A stretch of 64,000 bases of DNA from Candidatus Brocadia pituitae (GCA_017347445.1 AP021856.1:1434613-1498612), one strand, 5' to 3'; counted from the stretch's first letter, positions 6,191-15,527 are shown. A program made the numbers and translations. Notes: generated by a model not told the origin, from the sequence alone.

Positions 6191-7258
6191 ATGAAATTGA
6201 GAAAAAAGATGAGGGCACTGTCGTGGATCTTCTTTTTGGGAGCAATTGTTGGCATCAATAGCGCCAATCTGCGTACAACAATGGCTGAGAACGGTTCAGA
6301 CACGGGATTGTTAATTGTTGGACACGGCTATTTTAGTCAGGATCAAAAATTCTTCGAGTTTGTAAATGAGGTGCAAAAACGATTGCCGGAATATCCGGTG
6401 GACAGTGGCCTGCACATGGTTATGGATATGCAGACGCATAAGATGTGGCAGACGGAAGATGAGGCCATTCGGCGCCTTGCATCTCAAAGAGTAAAAAAAG
6501 TGGTCGTTATCCCTTTTTATCTGAACACAAATTCCAGCACCGTTAATGCGATCAAATGGGCCATTGGTTGTCAGGTTGACGGGGAGCCAGGCAAAAGTAA
6601 CTATTTGGACGAAATCATAGAATGCCCCGAGACGTATGATCCCGAGAACGATCTGTGCATGCATATGGGTGGTGTGCATAGGAGATTTCACAATTTTAGC
6701 GATATTCAGTATATTGCCACCAATGCAATAGATTATCACGAAGATATTTCATCTGTGTTTTTGGAACGAGCCCTGGAATATAGTACCGACAAAGACAATG
6801 AAGTGGTATTCCTGATCGGACATGGAGATGGAGACGACGTCATAGACCAGGATTACCGTGACAATGTATTGGCAAAATATGCAAGTGACGTCAAGAGCAT
6901 GGGTGGATTTTATGACGTTCAATACGGCACCCTTCGTGAAGATTGGTGCGAGCAAAAACGCGTTGCCGTGGAGGATATCAGGAATAGGATTACTGCTGCG
7001 TACCATGAGGGGCGCAAGGTCATATGGGTGCCAGCTCGTGTCTCCAGCTGGAGTAAAGTGCATGATCAGGTATGGGACCCACAGGATTGCAGCATCCAGG
7101 ACGCCGGGAATAAATTAGGTACCAAAGACCTGCTGGATGCGGGCATGTATACGAAGGCGAATTTTCTGCTTTACGAGCCTGCATCATTAGCTGATTGGGC
7201 GGTTTCAATGTTTGAGGAAGCGCTGCGAAAGGATCACTATATAGATTGTCAAAAATGA
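6191..7258 (+). CDS. Exported CbiX/CbiK-like chelatase-superfamily protein
   Basis: 355 residues with an N-terminal signal peptide (LRKKMRALSWIFFLGAIVG...). The start at 6191 is chosen for its GGAGG site 4 bases upstream. Two half-repeats each carry an HG motif: GLLIVGHGYF near residue 40 and VVFLIGHGDGDD near 200, as in sirohydrochlorin chelatases. In the first half VVIPFYLNTNSST occupies the place where CbiX has its second metal-binding His, and that His is missing. A catalytic cobalt or iron chelatase is therefore doubtful; an exported metal- or tetrapyrrole-binding role is possible. It lies downstream of three RNA elements and upstream of a GEVED-domain gene. Confidence 0.6.
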   Translation: MKLRKKMRALSWIFFLGAIVGINSANLRTTMAENGSDTGLLIVGHGYFSQDQKFFEFVNEVQKRLPEYPVDSGLHMVMDMQTHKMWQTEDEAIRRLASQRVKKVVVIPFYLNTNSSTVNAIKWAIGCQVDGEPGKSNYLDEIIECPETYDPENDLCMHMGGVHRRFHNFSDIQYIATNAIDYHEDISSVFLERALEYSTDKDNEVVFLIGHGDGDDVIDQDYRDNVLAKYASDVKSMGGFYDVQYGTLREDWCEQKRVAVEDIRNRITAAYHEGRKVIWVPARVSSWSKVHDQVWDPQDCSIQDAGNKLGTKDLLDAGMYTKANFLLYEPASLADWAVSMFEEALRKDHYIDCQK

Positions 7259-7289
7259 CAAGGAATATCTTACGAAAGGAGAATTTTCT

Positions 7290-7892
7290 ATGACCCGCAA
7301 TAAAATGTTCGTCTTGCTTGCCGGTGCTCTGTTTTTTGCTTTGCTTATGTTTCTGTCGCCGGCAAAAGGAGAAACGATGATAGATGTAGGTTCTGCTCCC
7401 GCTCCATACCCGGAAGCAGCTGTCTTTAATCAGGAGTATGAATTCCTGGGGCAAGACGCATGCGCTGACGATGGTGTCTTTTTCAGTCACGATACGGAAG
7501 AATGGAAAGCCGGGGAACAAATTGACGTTATCTGGTTACTGAACACCACCACGAAGAGAAAGTTTTATCCTCAAGGGGTATATTTTAGAGTATATATTGA
7601 CTGGAATCACGATGGCGATTGGAATGATCCCGGGGAAATGGCGATAAATTCCTTCAAAGACGAGACGAAAGGCAAGTATCTGGCCATGCTGAAAGGAAGA
7701 AGGGTGACGGGGTTTAAGGATAGTTTTACGGTACCAGTACATACCCATGAAGGGCCTTTCTGGGCAAGGGCTTGGGTTTCCTATGGATACCCATCGCCTG
7801 TTTTTGGTGACATTTCTACTGCCTTTGGTGAGATTGAAGATTACAATCTGCTTGAAGGAGGGGAAGAAATGGTGCGTTTCAAAGAGTTTTAA
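7290..7892 (+). CDS. Secreted GEVED-domain protein
   Basis: 200 residues with a clear signal peptide (FVLLAGALFFALLMFLSPAKG). The body holds VYIDWNHDGDWNDPGE, a VPVHTHEGPFWARAWVSYG strand region and the closing FGEIEDYNL, the signature of the GEVED domain found in cell-surface proteins; the DWNHDGDWND loop resembles a calcium site. A GGAG site precedes the ATG. It is 31 bases downstream of the chelatase-like gene and probably co-transcribed with it. The molecular function is unknown. Confidence 0.7.
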   Translation: MTRNKMFVLLAGALFFALLMFLSPAKGETMIDVGSAPAPYPEAAVFNQEYEFLGQDACADDGVFFSHDTEEWKAGEQIDVIWLLNTTTKRKFYPQGVYFRVYIDWNHDGDWNDPGEMAINSFKDETKGKYLAMLKGRRVTGFKDSFTVPVHTHEGPFWARAWVSYGYPSPVFGDISTAFGEIEDYNLLEGGEEMVRFKEF

Positions 7893-7910
7893 AGAGATTT
7901 TTGATTTATT

Positions 7911-7949
7911 AAGAGGTACTGTGCATTTATTTCCTGCACAGTACCTCTT
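7911..7949. terminator. Strong 15-bp hairpin
   Basis: AAGAGGTACTGTGCA pairs perfectly with TGCACAGTACCTCTT across a 9-base loop. It lies 19 bases after the GEVED gene. There is no T-run after it, so it may stabilise the transcript end or be a mobile palindrome rather than a classical terminator. Confidence 0.5.
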
Positions 7950-7988
7950 GTTATCATTAAAAGAATTCATTATCAAACGGAGGATTTC

Positions 7989-8383
7989 ATGAAAAGGTGC
8001 CTTACGGGGGTTTTCGTTTGCAAATACCCTGGGGGGCATGGCCTGAAGGTCCTCCCGCCTATCGGACAGGTGCAATTGGTGATAAGGGTACGTGTCATGC
8101 GGACGAGTGTCATAATTCATACAGCCTTAATTCGGGAAACGCAAAGTTGTCAATTATTGCACCGCCCATCTACTCCGCCGGCAAGAGCGTTAAAATAGAG
8201 GTATCCTTTAGCAATACGCAGGGGATAGCGTACGGGTTTGAGATGACTGCGGTTGACGCTAACGGGAAAAGGGTTGGAAAATTTAAAAAAATTACGCACA
8301 AATTCACTTGCCCAACTGGTTATTGCAAAATTTTATTCAAGGTAACCTTCACACACTATCGGGATAGGGGAAATTACTTTTAA
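7989..8383 (+). pseudogene. Degraded Reeler/choice-of-anchor-V-like secreted protein
   Basis: A GGAGG site precedes an ATG at 7989, but that frame soon diverges. A second frame (from about 7997) reads GDKGTCHADECHNSYSLNSGNAKLSIIAPPIYSAGKSVKIEV and AYGFEMTAVDANG, a good match to the Reeler/choice-of-anchor V type of extracellular domain. No signal peptide remains and the protein stops after about 125 residues, earlier than usual. A frameshift near the start and a lost C-terminus are the simplest reading. It may once have been co-transcribed with the GEVED gene. Confidence 0.5.
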
Positions 8384-8428
8384 TTGCATTAAATTAGGCT
8401 ACCTGTGTCAGCGATTTTGCGTTACTTT

Positions 8429-8499
8429 GTCATTCCCGTGTAAACGGGAATCCAGATTTTTCAAAAAGGTGCCTGGATTCCCACTTTCGTGGGAATGAC
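8429..8499. repeat. Palindromic dispersed repeat (GTCATTCC family)
   Basis: The outer arms GTCATTCCC and GGGAATGAC are inverted, each arm is itself a small hairpin (CCCGTGTAAACGGG and CCCACTTTCGTGGG), and the inner parts ATCCAG/CTGGAT also pair. A related copy occurs at 39346-39414. It is non-coding and resembles a MITE or REP-type element. Confidence 0.7.
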
Positions 8500-8732
8500 A
8501 TACTAAAAACAATATACCTTGAAATTCCTTAATATTAAATTAGGCCTTCGACAACTTTGTAATGTAAAGAGACGAGGCACATCGCTCTACAACCGCAGCT
8601 TTGAAATTCCATATCATTGACGACAAAAAACCATCTTTCCAATATTTCCATTGGGTCCATCAAAGGAAAGATACAGTATGCGCTTGCCCAAGCGATATTT
8701 TCTTACCATGGCTTTACTGGGACAGGATACTG

Positions 8733-8760
8733 ACGTGAAGCCTTAAGGCTTCACGTTTTC
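8733..8760 (+). terminator. Intrinsic terminator
   Basis: A 10-bp perfect stem ACGTGAAGCC/GGCTTCACGT closes a TTAA loop and is followed by TTTTC. It lies upstream of the metal-uptake cluster. The 350 bases before it (8384-8732) hold only the palindromic repeat and no recognisable gene. Confidence 0.6.
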
Positions 8761-8850
8761 AGAATACATATTTTACTTGACTTGTCATAAAAAAAGATTA
8801 GCATCATTTTTATTTATTCTGGCGGAACCTATTTTAATTGCGCCCTTAAG

Positions 8851-9252
8851 ATGATGTTAAAGCAGTTTAACAGAAAAAAAGATATTGGTAGTATCTTCCT
8901 TGTTTCTTTTCTTGTTCCGTATCTCCTTTTGTGCCTTACGATGGGGGGATTCCATGGCGGCGTGTTCAACTCCAACCATTGTAACCATGAGCTACAAAAT
9001 GGGTCTCATGGTAACTATGATAATAAGCAGATCGGGACCAGAGATGATGTTACTCAGCACGACTCCGAAACATGTCAGGTCTGTCAATGGCTGAAAACCC
9101 CTTCATCGGTAGCACCATTGTTAACCATAGACGCGCAATTCGATTTTGTATGCGTTAGTTCCCTGCGGGATTTTAATCTAATACTGTCATCCTTATCTAT
9201 CCATAAATTCACCATTCGTCCGCCTCCCGCTTCCTCCAGGTTTTCTGCATAA
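8851..9252 (+). CDS. Small secreted His/Cys protein (DUF2946-like)
   Basis: 133 residues with an N-terminal hydrophobic segment (IFLVSFLVPYLLLCLTMGG), a His/Asn-rich middle and a CQVCQW motif (CxxC-W) followed near the C-terminus by IRPPPASS. This architecture is seen in DUF2946-like small proteins beside metal-uptake genes. It is the first gene before a porin-like protein and a metal ABC transporter, so a role in metal handling is inferred. A weak promoter (TTGACT at 8777, TAGCAT at 8799, 16-base spacer) lies upstream. The family assignment is tentative. Confidence 0.55.
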   Translation: MMLKQFNRKKDIGSIFLVSFLVPYLLLCLTMGGFHGGVFNSNHCNHELQNGSHGNYDNKQIGTRDDVTQHDSETCQVCQWLKTPSSVAPLLTIDAQFDFVCVSSLRDFNLILSSLSIHKFTIRPPPASSRFSA

Positions 9253-9383
9253 CCAAATTTAGGCCACTAAGACACAAAGACAAAAAGCCCTTAGGGGCAC
9301 GATGCACCGTGTCCCTGTATTGAATCCTAAACGGCAAATTATTATCTGCCTTCTCATTTCAAAGTGTTTTCCAGGAGAATGGT

Positions 9384-11069
9384 ATGAAACGGTTAAATTA
9401 TATATTGTATATATTGTTCCTATGCATACTCATTGCAGGCGGCTATGAATGGCCGTTCTCAACTACCAAAGTGTATGGTGAAGTGACATCAACAACCGAT
9501 AAAAATTCTCAACTAATGAGCATTACAGAAGGACAAGAAGAAACATCTGGAGACTCAAAAGAGATCCGTATTAGAAAGGACGAATTTGAAGAAATTGTCG
9601 AACAACTCCAGGGGATGAAGGAACTGCTTCTCAATATGAAACAGGACTACGAAGAACGTTTAAGAAAGATGCAGGAGAAGATTACTGCTCTTGAAAAAGA
9701 AAGGACACAGACAACCGGCATCGTCTCTCAACCAGCGGATATTCCAAAAGCATCAAGTGCTGGCAGTGAAGATGTTCCTATAAAAAAAGAGGAATATGTT
9801 ACAGTTGTCGAAAGACTTCAGAAAATAGAGTCAGATTATAATTCCCGTTTAAAAGAGATACAAGAGAACTATGATTCGCGCCTTGAAGAAATGCAGCAAA
9901 AGGTTGCCGTTGCTCCTCAACCTGTAAGCCCTGAAGCTGGGAAGTGGTCACCGGAACAACCGATCGCGTTGTTGAGTACGGGAAAGAGTTACATGAATAT
10001 TTCCTTTGACGGATTATTTGCAGCAGCAGGTTCTACGGGAGATTTAGAAACCCTTGAGACTGGTGGACACGATCCCAATCAGCGTGGATTTACCGTGCAA
10101 AATTTGGAAACCACGTTTGAAGGAGCAGTGGACCCATATTTTAAAGGGCAGGCAAATATTATATTTCATATCGATAAAGACGGTGAATCGTTTCTTGAAG
10201 TAGAAGAGGCATTTTTGACATCAATGTCTCTGCCCTTGAACTTACAGGTAAAAGCCGGTACCTTCTTTACCGAATTTGGGAGACTGAATCCATTTCATCC
10301 GCACGCATGGGACTTCGCAGACCAGCCGTTAGTCAATGGCCGTTTTTTAGGCCCTGATGGACTGAGGAACCCAGGGATGCGGCTATCATGGTTAGCGCCA
10401 ACTGACAACTATACAGAATTATTCTTCGCCGTTCAGGATAGCCAGGGAGAAACGGTGTATAGCTTTAGAAATGATGATGCACTGTTTGGCCGCGAGGCGG
10501 TTGAAACCCGTGTCCGAAGTATGGAAGACATGTTGTATACCCCGCGTGTTACTACTTCTTTTGACGTGACAGACGAAACGACTGTTTTACTAGGTGCGTC
10601 GGCCGCCTTTGGTCCAAATTCTACCGGAAGAGACAAAGACACCTTGATTTATGGTCTGGATATGTTCTGGAAATGGAAGTCCTCCTATGCCTCCGGCGGT
10701 TTTCCCTTTGTGACATGGCAGACAGAGGTGATGGGCAGGCGTTTTGAAGCGGGAGAAGATGCAGATGCCGGCTTGTCAGACGAGACGTTGAATAATTGGG
10801 GCGTTTATTCTCAAATCTGTTGGGGATTTAAGAAACGGTGGGTCGCTGGACTTCGTGGCGATTACGTCGATGGGGAAGAGGAAGCAAAAGATCCTATCGG
10901 TTTTGAACGTTGGCGGCTTTCACCTAATCTTACCTTTTATCCATCGGAATTTTCAAAGATTCGGCTGCAATATAATTATGATGATATCCTGGAGAACAAC
11001 AGAACCGAACATTCGGTATTTCTCCAATTCGAATTTTTGTTGGGTTCACACGGGGCACATAAGTATTAA
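9384..11069 (+). CDS. Outer-membrane porin-like protein with coiled coil
   Basis: 561 residues. A signal peptide is followed by two long charged helical stretches (about residues 60-115 and 135-180, for example ITALEKERTQTTG and IQENYDSRLEEMQQKVA) predicted as coiled coil. From about 210 the sequence is beta-rich (MNISFDGLFAAAG...) and ends in the aromatic-alternating pattern VFLQFEFLLG expected of an outer-membrane beta-barrel. An AGGAG site precedes the ATG. It lies directly before a metal-binding protein and ABC transporter genes, so it may admit metal ions through the outer membrane. The substrate is inferred from context. Confidence 0.65.
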   Translation: MKRLNYILYILFLCILIAGGYEWPFSTTKVYGEVTSTTDKNSQLMSITEGQEETSGDSKEIRIRKDEFEEIVEQLQGMKELLLNMKQDYEERLRKMQEKITALEKERTQTTGIVSQPADIPKASSAGSEDVPIKKEEYVTVVERLQKIESDYNSRLKEIQENYDSRLEEMQQKVAVAPQPVSPEAGKWSPEQPIALLSTGKSYMNISFDGLFAAAGSTGDLETLETGGHDPNQRGFTVQNLETTFEGAVDPYFKGQANIIFHIDKDGESFLEVEEAFLTSMSLPLNLQVKAGTFFTEFGRLNPFHPHAWDFADQPLVNGRFLGPDGLRNPGMRLSWLAPTDNYTELFFAVQDSQGETVYSFRNDDALFGREAVETRVRSMEDMLYTPRVTTSFDVTDETTVLLGASAAFGPNSTGRDKDTLIYGLDMFWKWKSSYASGGFPFVTWQTEVMGRRFEAGEDADAGLSDETLNNWGVYSQICWGFKKRWVAGLRGDYVDGEEEAKDPIGFERWRLSPNLTFYPSEFSKIRLQYNYDDILENNRTEHSVFLQFEFLLGSHGAHKY

Positions 11070-11402
11070 AGATTGCTAATCACAGAAGATGCAGGGGAAG
11101 ATTAAGAACAAAAAATATAAAAATGGAGTTTGTATGGCGCAATAGATTAACAAGTATACGGTATCGTGATATTTTGATATAATTACTTACAAAAGCACGG
11201 ATATTGTATGAAACTGGCAAAAGTTCGCCGTATGAAGGCGATCTTTGAAAGATTTTCCGGCAGAAATTAGATAAAATGCAGAAAGCCCTGTCCGATAATA
11301 TAACCGAAAAGAAACGGCATGAATGCCATTATGCCTTTAGGCAGCAACCGTCTTTGCCTCTCATAGGGGTGTGCATGTGATTTTCAAAAATAGGAGAATA
11401 CC
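11070..11402. other. Intergenic, no gene seen
   Basis: 333 bases between the porin-like gene and the substrate-binding protein. A 20-codon frame begins near 11208, but it has no family resemblance or strong ribosome binding site. No clear Zur-type palindrome was found. Confidence 0.4.
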
Positions 11403-12320
11403 ATGAAAACAAAATATCACATTTGTTTTTCCCTGCTGTTAACAATAATCTGGGCGTCTATGGCTCATGCGAAATTACATATTGTTACAACAACTTCCGA
11501 TCTGGGCGCTATCGCCAGGGAAATCGGAAAGGATAAAGTTGAGGTAAACAGCATTGCAAAACCCACGGAGGATCCACACTTCGTGGATGCTAAACCTGGT
11601 TTTATTGTTAAGCTGAATAAAGCAGATATGCTTATCGATGGCGGATTACAGCTGGAAATTGGATGGTTGCCTACCCTGGTTACTGGCGCACGAAATCAAA
11701 AAATACTTCCCGGGAATCCCGGATACTTAGTTGCTGCTACAGGAATTTCTGTTTTAGAAGCGCCTGCCTCGCTTGACCGCGCTATGGGTGATGTTCATCC
11801 CCTTGGTAATCCCCATTTCATGCTTGACCCGGTAAATGGAAAGATCGTTGCAGCGCATATCTGTGATCGGTTATGTCTAATTGATGCGGTAAATTGCACG
11901 TATTATAAAAATAATTTAAATGATTTTGTAAAGAGACTGGATGATAAGTTGCCCGAATGGCAAAAAATGTTAAAACCTTATCAGGGTATAAAGATTGTCA
12001 CGTATCATAAAACATTTCCTTACTTTGCGAAACGGTTCAATCTGGATGTGGTGGATACCCTTGAACCAAAACCAGGTATTCCTCCATCTCCCACCCACAT
12101 TAGCCATCTTATTCCTATGATGAAACATGAAGGAGTGAAACTTGTTGTGATTGAGCAGTTCCGGGAACGCAAAATACCGGGATTTGTTGCAGATCAAACC
12201 GGGGCAAAAGTTGTTATCTTGCCAATCATGGTTGGTGGATTGAAAGAAACAGATGACTATTTGTCATTTTTCGATTATACTATTCAACAAATTATATCGG
12301 CTCTTACAACAAAATCCTAG
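11403..12320 (+). CDS. Metal (zinc/manganese) ABC transporter substrate-binding protein
   Basis: 305 residues of the ZnuA/TroA cluster A-I family with signal peptide MKTKYHICFSLLLTIIWASMAHA. The mature start KLHIVTTTSDLGAIAREIG is typical. Expected metal ligands are present: His in EDPHFVD, His in GNPHFMLD, His in VTYHKTFPYF and the distal acidic residue region in VGGLKETDDY. There is no long His-rich loop. It is followed by the ATPase and permease of the same transporter, so the role is periplasmic metal capture. Zinc is favoured by family but manganese cannot be excluded. Confidence 0.88.
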   Translation: MKTKYHICFSLLLTIIWASMAHAKLHIVTTTSDLGAIAREIGKDKVEVNSIAKPTEDPHFVDAKPGFIVKLNKADMLIDGGLQLEIGWLPTLVTGARNQKILPGNPGYLVAATGISVLEAPASLDRAMGDVHPLGNPHFMLDPVNGKIVAAHICDRLCLIDAVNCTYYKNNLNDFVKRLDDKLPEWQKMLKPYQGIKIVTYHKTFPYFAKRFNLDVVDTLEPKPGIPPSPTHISHLIPMMKHEGVKLVVIEQFRERKIPGFVADQTGAKVVILPIMVGGLKETDDYLSFFDYTIQQIISALTTKS

Positions 12321-12490
12321 GCAGAAACAATCGGTGGGCACGAAATACTAGCTATGACAGCAGATTTCATCGGAGTAATAAAAAGTGGTTAGCCGGTACA
12401 ACCGTTTCATTGGTGGTGCTGGTTAATCGTCAACATGGATTTCCGTAATTAGCAGCATGGTAACTATTGACAAACTATGATAAAATACGA

Positions 12491-13210
12491 ATGAATACAG
12501 ACCATTGTATTACCTTAAAAGACGTCTCTGTAGGTTATCACGGACATCAGATTCTCACCGATATTAATTTTTCTCTAAAAACAGGTGGATTTACCGTCAT
12601 GTTTGGACCAAACGGCTGCGGCAAAACCACCTTGTTTAAAACCATTCTTGGGATCATTTCACCGATTCATGGGACGATTACCTACGGTGACAGCCATTAC
12701 CCCAGATTTGGTTATGTGCCACAACGTCAGATATTGGATGAGATATATCCTTTCACTGCTGAAGAGGTTGTTTTTATGGGTACCTTTGGGCAGGTAAAGC
12801 CTTTCTGCCCCACCACAAAAGAAAATCGTGACTGGGTAGAGCAGTGTCTGGAGGATGTTGGCATGCTTGATCTGAAAAAACGTCTGTTTTCTGAATTATC
12901 CGGCGGCCAGAAACAGCGTATCCTGATAGCACGGGCACTGGCGACAAAACCGGAAATTCTCCTGCTGGATGAACCTATTACCGGAGTTGATATTATTGCA
13001 CAGAGAAAGATCATGGAACTGATTTCCCTGTTGCATAAAAAACATGAATTGACGATCGTTATGGTTACCCATGAAATTCATAGCATTCCCAAGTGGATAG
13101 ACAAATTAATTTGGATTAATGATAACAAGGTGCAGATTGGTAATTCGCTTGAGATCCTTGCGCCACTGCTAGCTGAAGAAGCGTCATTCCAGGGAACCTT
13201 GTGGCATTGA
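12491..13210 (+). CDS. znuC: Metal ABC transporter ATP-binding protein
   Basis: ATPase subunit with Walker A GPNGCGKTT, signature LSGGQKQR, Walker B ILLLDEP and switch His in VTHEIHS. The ATG at 12491 is preferred to an in-frame TTG 24 bases upstream; neither has a strong ribosome binding site. Length, about 240 residues, is usual. It sits between the substrate-binding protein and the membrane permease and would energise the same importer. The symbol assumes zinc specificity. Confidence 0.9.
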   Translation: MNTDHCITLKDVSVGYHGHQILTDINFSLKTGGFTVMFGPNGCGKTTLFKTILGIISPIHGTITYGDSHYPRFGYVPQRQILDEIYPFTAEEVVFMGTFGQVKPFCPTTKENRDWVEQCLEDVGMLDLKKRLFSELSGGQKQRILIARALATKPEILLLDEPITGVDIIAQRKIMELISLLHKKHELTIVMVTHEIHSIPKWIDKLIWINDNKVQIGNSLEILAPLLAEEASFQGTLWH

Positions 13211-13284
13211 CCTGATCGTGGCAGAGCTATGGAAAAACCAATAAGACTCATTTCCCCATGAATTATTTGAAATACTATTAAACC

Positions 13285-14151
13285 ATGGAACAACTCCTGG
13301 AAATATTGAGTCCTCATTTTCTTTTGAAAAACTCCCTCTATGCCGGATTGATTGTCGGATTTGTATGTCCACAGGTAGGAATATTTTTCGTATTACGCCG
13401 TATGGTACTTTTGGGCATAGCCTTGCCTCAGGTGTCAAACGCAGGAATTACCTTTGCCTTTTTATTGCACACGATAGGACTGCATTTTCTTCCTCATATG
13501 GAATCTGAAAAGTTTATGGCGCTGACCGGTTCCGTGTTCTTCACGCTCGTCGCCATATTTATTTTGGCCATTCTTGAACGGAGACGAAAAGGTTTTAACG
13601 AAAACCGTATTGGGTTTACCTATTCAATTGCAGGTGCTGCTTCCATCTTGTTTGTTTCGTGGAACCCGTACGGACAAACGGAGGTGCTTTCCCTGCTCAA
13701 AGGAGAGATTGTTTCCGTACCGGATATCTACCTGTGGCTGATGCTTGCCATTTATGGTACCATTTTCATCTGTTTAGTTGGGTTTCATCGCAGCTTTGTC
13801 GTGGTATCCTATGATGCAGATATGGCTACTACGATTGGCAAAAAGGTCATATTCTGGGATGTGTTGCTCTATCTTATTATTGGTGTTGTCATCTCATTTG
13901 GTGTGATGACCGTCGGTCCGCTGGTCATCTTTGGCTTTTTGCTGATACCAGCAATCACCGCCAGAATGATCACGCGCGGGATACTTCCTTTTTGCATCAT
14001 TTCTTCAATCATTGGCGTTGTCTCAGCTTTCCTCGGCTTTTACCTTTCTTACCGTTATGATCTTCCCACAGGCCCTACGGATGTTGTTCTGCTCAGCGCC
14101 ATACTCCTGTTATCATTCCTTGGAAAAATGGCTCTCTCATGGAAAAAATAA
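13285..14151 (+). CDS. znuB: Metal ABC transporter permease
   Basis: 288-residue membrane protein of the ABC-3 family (ZnuB/TroC-like) with about eight transmembrane helices. GFVCPQVGIFFVLRRMVLLGIALPQVSNAGI and FGVMTVGPLVIFGFLLIPAITA are family-typical. It completes the metal importer with the two preceding genes; the 74-base gap to the ATPase gene suggests one transcript. Confidence 0.9.
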   Translation: MEQLLEILSPHFLLKNSLYAGLIVGFVCPQVGIFFVLRRMVLLGIALPQVSNAGITFAFLLHTIGLHFLPHMESEKFMALTGSVFFTLVAIFILAILERRRKGFNENRIGFTYSIAGAASILFVSWNPYGQTEVLSLLKGEIVSVPDIYLWLMLAIYGTIFICLVGFHRSFVVVSYDADMATTIGKKVIFWDVLLYLIIGVVISFGVMTVGPLVIFGFLLIPAITARMITRGILPFCIISSIIGVVSAFLGFYLSYRYDLPTGPTDVVLLSAILLLSFLGKMALSWKK

Positions 14152-14252
14152 GGTGAATCAAGAGCCGGACAATCGATAAAATAATTTTTTTAAAGCCAGA
14201 GGGAGAAATATCTGATACACTTTATCTTCATAGGTTATTTTTAGGTCAAATT

Positions 14253-15242
14253 ATGGGAGAAAGTGTAGTGAAGAAGAAAAAATTAACGGGTGCAATGGTC
14301 AATTGTCTTGCCGTGATAACCTTATTGCTTCCAGCCTGTTGTTTTGCAAAAGAGGGGGCGGTTACAGCAGAAAGTAGGGGGGCGACTCAAAGAGAGGCAC
14401 AATTAGGCCGTTTTGATATCCCTGAAGAGCTCTATAAACAAGGTTTGCATTATGCACAGTACGGCTTTTTTGATGAAGCGATTGAGATGTATAAAAAGGC
14501 GCTTGCCAGGAACCCCAGTTATCCTGATGTGTATAATAAACTTGGCGTTGCTTATACACAAAAGGGACTATACGACCTTGCCATTGAGTCATTTCAGAAG
14601 GCGATCGAACAGAAGCCCAGAGACGCTGAAACTTACTACAATCTTGGTTCAGCGTATTTTGACAAAGGGAGTTTTGATAACGCTATTACCGCATTTCAAA
14701 AAACCATTCAAATGAATCCTGAGTATCTGTCTGCCTACTCGCTTCTGGGTATTGCTTATACAAAAGTTGGTAAGTACGATGAAGCAATTCAAATATTAAA
14801 GAAACGGGTGGAATTCGATCCGGGTCTTGCAATAGCGCATTCGAACTTAGGTATCGTGTATTCAATGAAAGGTATGGCTGCAGAAGCCCTGACGGCATAT
14901 AATAAGGCGCTCGAAATTGACCCGGGACATGAAACTGCACTCTACAATATCGGGTTGTTATATGATAAGGAGGGAAATACAGATAAGGCCATTCAATATT
15001 ACAACAGAACCGTTGAAATTAATGTAAGTAATGCAGATGCCCAATGCCGGCTTGGTAAGAATTATATGAAGAATAAACAATACGACGAGGCTATCGATGC
15101 CTTTCAGACGGCGGTAATGTCTAACCCGGATAATATAGAAATTTATAACGACCTGGGAAATGCTTATAAAGCAAAAGGGATGGAAAAGGAGGCGGAGGGG
15201 TACTTTTCTTTGTATAAAAAAAAGTCGAAAAAGGTGAAATAG
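14253..15242 (+). CDS. Secreted TPR-repeat protein
   Basis: 329 residues. An N-terminal hydrophobic export segment ends near VLLPACCFAKEG, then about eight tandem tetratricopeptide repeats fill residues 55-325 (for example YNKLGVAYTQKGLYDLAIESFQKAIEQKP). TPR arrays are protein-interaction scaffolds; no catalytic domain is present. The PACC sequence could be a lipobox-like site, but the match is imperfect. The partner is unknown. Confidence 0.8.
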   Translation: MGESVVKKKKLTGAMVNCLAVITLLLPACCFAKEGAVTAESRGATQREAQLGRFDIPEELYKQGLHYAQYGFFDEAIEMYKKALARNPSYPDVYNKLGVAYTQKGLYDLAIESFQKAIEQKPRDAETYYNLGSAYFDKGSFDNAITAFQKTIQMNPEYLSAYSLLGIAYTKVGKYDEAIQILKKRVEFDPGLAIAHSNLGIVYSMKGMAAEALTAYNKALEIDPGHETALYNIGLLYDKEGNTDKAIQYYNRTVEINVSNADAQCRLGKNYMKNKQYDEAIDAFQTAVMSNPDNIEIYNDLGNAYKAKGMEKEAEGYFSLYKKKSKKVK

Positions 15243-15257
15243 GAAGAAAGTAAAACA

Positions 15258-15527
15258 TTAAAATAATTCTGCCAATTTTTTTGAAATTACGGTAAGATTA
15301 TTGTCCTTCGTTAAGAATTCTATCTCGTTCGGATGTATCTTGAGATCATCAAGCATCTTTTTTATCTTTTTCCATCCAGATTCCTTTTTTTTCTCATTGG
15401 TTTCGAGATACATGTCTGAGACTAATTCTCCCAGTTTTTGTATAATCCGGAGGTCTTTGTTTTCATAAAAATTTCTGATTACCTTTTTCTGGTATTCAGT
15501 GTATCCTTTTTCAATTTTCTGATCCAT
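15258..15527 (-). CDS. Small hypothetical charged helical protein
   Basis: 89 residues, rich in Lys and Glu and predicted mostly helical, with no recognised domain. An AGGG-type ribosome binding site precedes the ATG, and codon use looks coding. It lies downstream of gcvPB on the same strand, about 130 bases away, and converges with the TPR gene. No function can be assigned. Confidence 0.55.
   Translation of the reverse strand: MDQKIEKGYTEYQKKVIRNFYENKDLRIIQKLGELVSDMYLETNEKKKESGWKKIKKMLDDLKIHPNEIEFLTKDNNLTVISKKLAELF

Noticed and set aside
8693-8760. TGGGACAGG followed by a hairpin terminator, resembling the TGGGAC box of the 5.3-5.9 kb RNA elements
   Set aside because: The conserved GACCGGCT loop, the closing stem and the GAGG hairpin are absent, so the match is limited to nine bases.
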